Source: an uncultured Alteromonadaceae bacterium
GTDB lineage: Bacteria; Pseudomonadota; Gammaproteobacteria; Enterobacterales; Alteromonadaceae
Reading direction: 5' to 3'
NCBI GenBank assembly: GCA_947501935.1
Contig: CANMXU010000001.1
Span: 248,001-312,000, forward strand
DNA: 64,000 nt
Shown here in pieces: positions 63,062-64,000 of this stretch. The position numbers and the translations under genes were made by a program. Every line of letters begins with the position of its first letter. Position 1 is the first letter of the stretch. The notes under the pieces are model-generated. The model was not told the origin of the DNA, searched no databases, and was given only the letters and a program-made list of their open reading frames with translations.

Positions 63062-63673
63062 TTATAGCGCTTGCCATTGGCCACTAACTAAAACGTTATC
63101 GCCCTGAAGTACTTGTCCTTGAAAAGTATCACCAGCAGTAATTACGCCAACACCTTTGGGTGTGCCGGTCATAACAATGTCACCGTCTTCTAAATCAATA
63201 AAAGTCGCCAATTCTGCTAAAATATCAGCTGGTTTGTACATCATTAAGCTAATGCCACCCGCTTGTATTAACTGGTCATTAATATTAAGTGATAGCGATA
63301 AATTATCGTCAATTGTGTCAATGCTAACAAAGTCACTAAAAACCGCGGCGCCATTAAAAGCTTTCGCTCGCTCCCATGGTAGCCCTTTGTTTTTCAAGGT
63401 GCTTTGCAAGCCACGTTTAGTTAAGTCTAAACCAAAACCCACCGCGCTAAACTTACCTTGTTGATAAATAAAACACAGTTCACCTTCATAATGTAATGGT
63501 TCTTGATGAAAAGCGCTTAACTGTGACGAAACCGCCGAATTGGGCTTGATAAATACCACCATTTCGTCAGGTATTTCATTACCCAATTCGGCGATATGGT
63601 CAACATAATTTCGGCCAATGCAAATCACTTTAGATGGAGTGATGGTTTGCTGGTCAAGTTGCACAGTATTCAT
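63062..63673 (-). CDS. fumarylacetoacetate hydrolase family protein
   Basis: This 203-aa enzyme has the FAH fold: VICIGRNYVDHIAELG (16-31), metal-binding Glu residues in HYEGELCFI (about 62-70) and the closing DIVMTGTPKGVGVI (about 164-177). Members hydrolyse C-C bonds of acylpyruvates or decarboxylate oxaloacetate. At about 200 aa it resembles the short bacterial YcgM-type acylpyruvase. The ribosome site AAGGA is clear. It lies 23 bp after a permease gene on the same strand. Confidence 0.83.
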   Translation of the reverse strand: MNTVQLDQQTITPSKVICIGRNYVDHIAELGNEIPDEMVVFIKPNSAVSSQLSAFHQEPLHYEGELCFIYQQGKFSAVGFGLDLTKRGLQSTLKNKGLPWERAKAFNGAAVFSDFVSIDTIDDNLSLSLNINDQLIQAGGISLMMYKPADILAELATFIDLEDGDIVMTGTPKGVGVITAGDTFQGQVLQGDNVLVSGQWQAL

Positions 63674-63696
63674 AGTAAATCCTTATAATTTAGAGG

Positions 63697-64000
63697 TTAG
63701 GCGATGAACATTCGATAGGCCATACGACAGGCGACTATCATTAAAAAGCCACCAAAAATTAAACTTAAATGGCGTTTTTCCATGGCATGGGCAAGCTTGA
63801 CCCCAAACGGCGCCGCTAAAACACTCATCGGTGCAATAAGCCCTAAACCTATCAGGTTTACATAACCTAAACTGCCAGTAGGTAAACCTTGCTCACCAAA
63901 GCCGGTAACAATAAAACCTAGCGCGCCGGGTACACTGATCAATAAACCAAAAACAGCAGAAGTACCAACAGCTTTATGAATAGGTTGGTTCATTAAAGTT
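63697..64000 (-). CDS. TauE/SafE-family permease (N-terminus cut by window end)
   Basis: The frame is open to the window edge. The visible 101 codons encode the C-terminal half of a sulfite exporter TauE/SafE protein: MNQPIHKAVGTSAVFGL is the conserved internal repeat, and three or four helices follow, ending CRMAYRMFIA. The ATG at 63993 is internal to the family alignment, so the real start lies beyond 64000. It exports or imports small anions; the substrate is unknown. Confidence 0.78.
   Translation of the reverse strand, partial: TLMNQPIHKAVGTSAVFGLLISVPGALGFIVTGFGEQGLPTGSLGYVNLIGLGLIAPMSVLAAPFGVKLAHAMEKRHLSLIFGGFLMIVACRMAYRMFIA

Overview
This looks like a chromosomal segment of a marine, low-GC gammaproteobacterium close to Colwellia/Thalassotalea (Alteromonadales). 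That placement is an inference from AT-rich coding, the style of the protein families and the gene content; no rRNA is present to confirm it. Roughly two thirds of the window is an exopolysaccharide / exosortase A (XrtA, PEP-CTERM) locus and most of the rest is a polyhydroxybutyrate / 3-hydroxybutyrate and ketone-body utilisation region.

Region 1 (1-19541): glycan assembly genes. They comprise GT4 and GT2 glycosyltransferases, one GT2 fused to an SGNH-like domain, two different sulfotransferase-like proteins, a Wzx-like flippase, an O-antigen ligase-like membrane protein, an XrtA-type asparagine synthase/amidotransferase, a FemAB-like protein, a polysaccharide deacetylase and a large RIFT-barrel (PcRGLX/YetA-like) protein. 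A REP-associated tyrosine transposase (RAYT) sits between two arrays of paired GTAG-type REP hairpins (11169-12225), with further copies at 15.5 and 23.6 kb.

Region 2 (19608-38008): the XrtA core. It holds a GNAT/CelD-like protein, PrsT, FkbM methyltransferase, XrtA with an EpsI domain, deacetylase and EpsB-type sugar transferase on the minus strand. Divergent from these are the export lipoprotein, Wzz-like protein, tyrosine autokinase, outer-membrane protein and ATPase, followed by the PrsR/PrsK sigma-54 two-component system. No PEP-CTERM substrate was seen in the window.

Region 3 (38226-41295): a four-gene operon behind a good sigma-54 promoter. It encodes a Tat-exported protein with a SPGYWKTH motif, a PqqD-like chaperone, an HprK-like kinase and a nucleotidyltransferase. 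The last three resemble the accessory enzymes of phosphorylated lasso peptides (paeninodin type) but come without lasso cyclase or protease. This is the best candidate for an undescribed modification system here.

Region 4 (41310-45642): an RND efflux pump pair and a tRNA-Arg(CCG).

Region 5 (45933-60824): acetoacetate CoA-transferase subunits, thiolase, LysR regulator, two PHB-depolymerase-type esterases, a TonB receptor, a NarL-type response regulator, a secreted lipase, 3-hydroxybutyrate dehydrogenase, an acyl-CoA synthetase and a CMD-family protein. Four of the transcription units have a shared palindromic element (core TACYWTAGTA) upstream, suggesting one regulon that degrades external polyester, imports or oxidises the monomers and delivers acetyl-CoA.

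Region 6 (60952-64000): a Gly/Lys/Arg-rich lipoprotein, an unknown membrane protein, a fumarylacetoacetate hydrolase family enzyme and a TauE/SafE permease cut by the window end.
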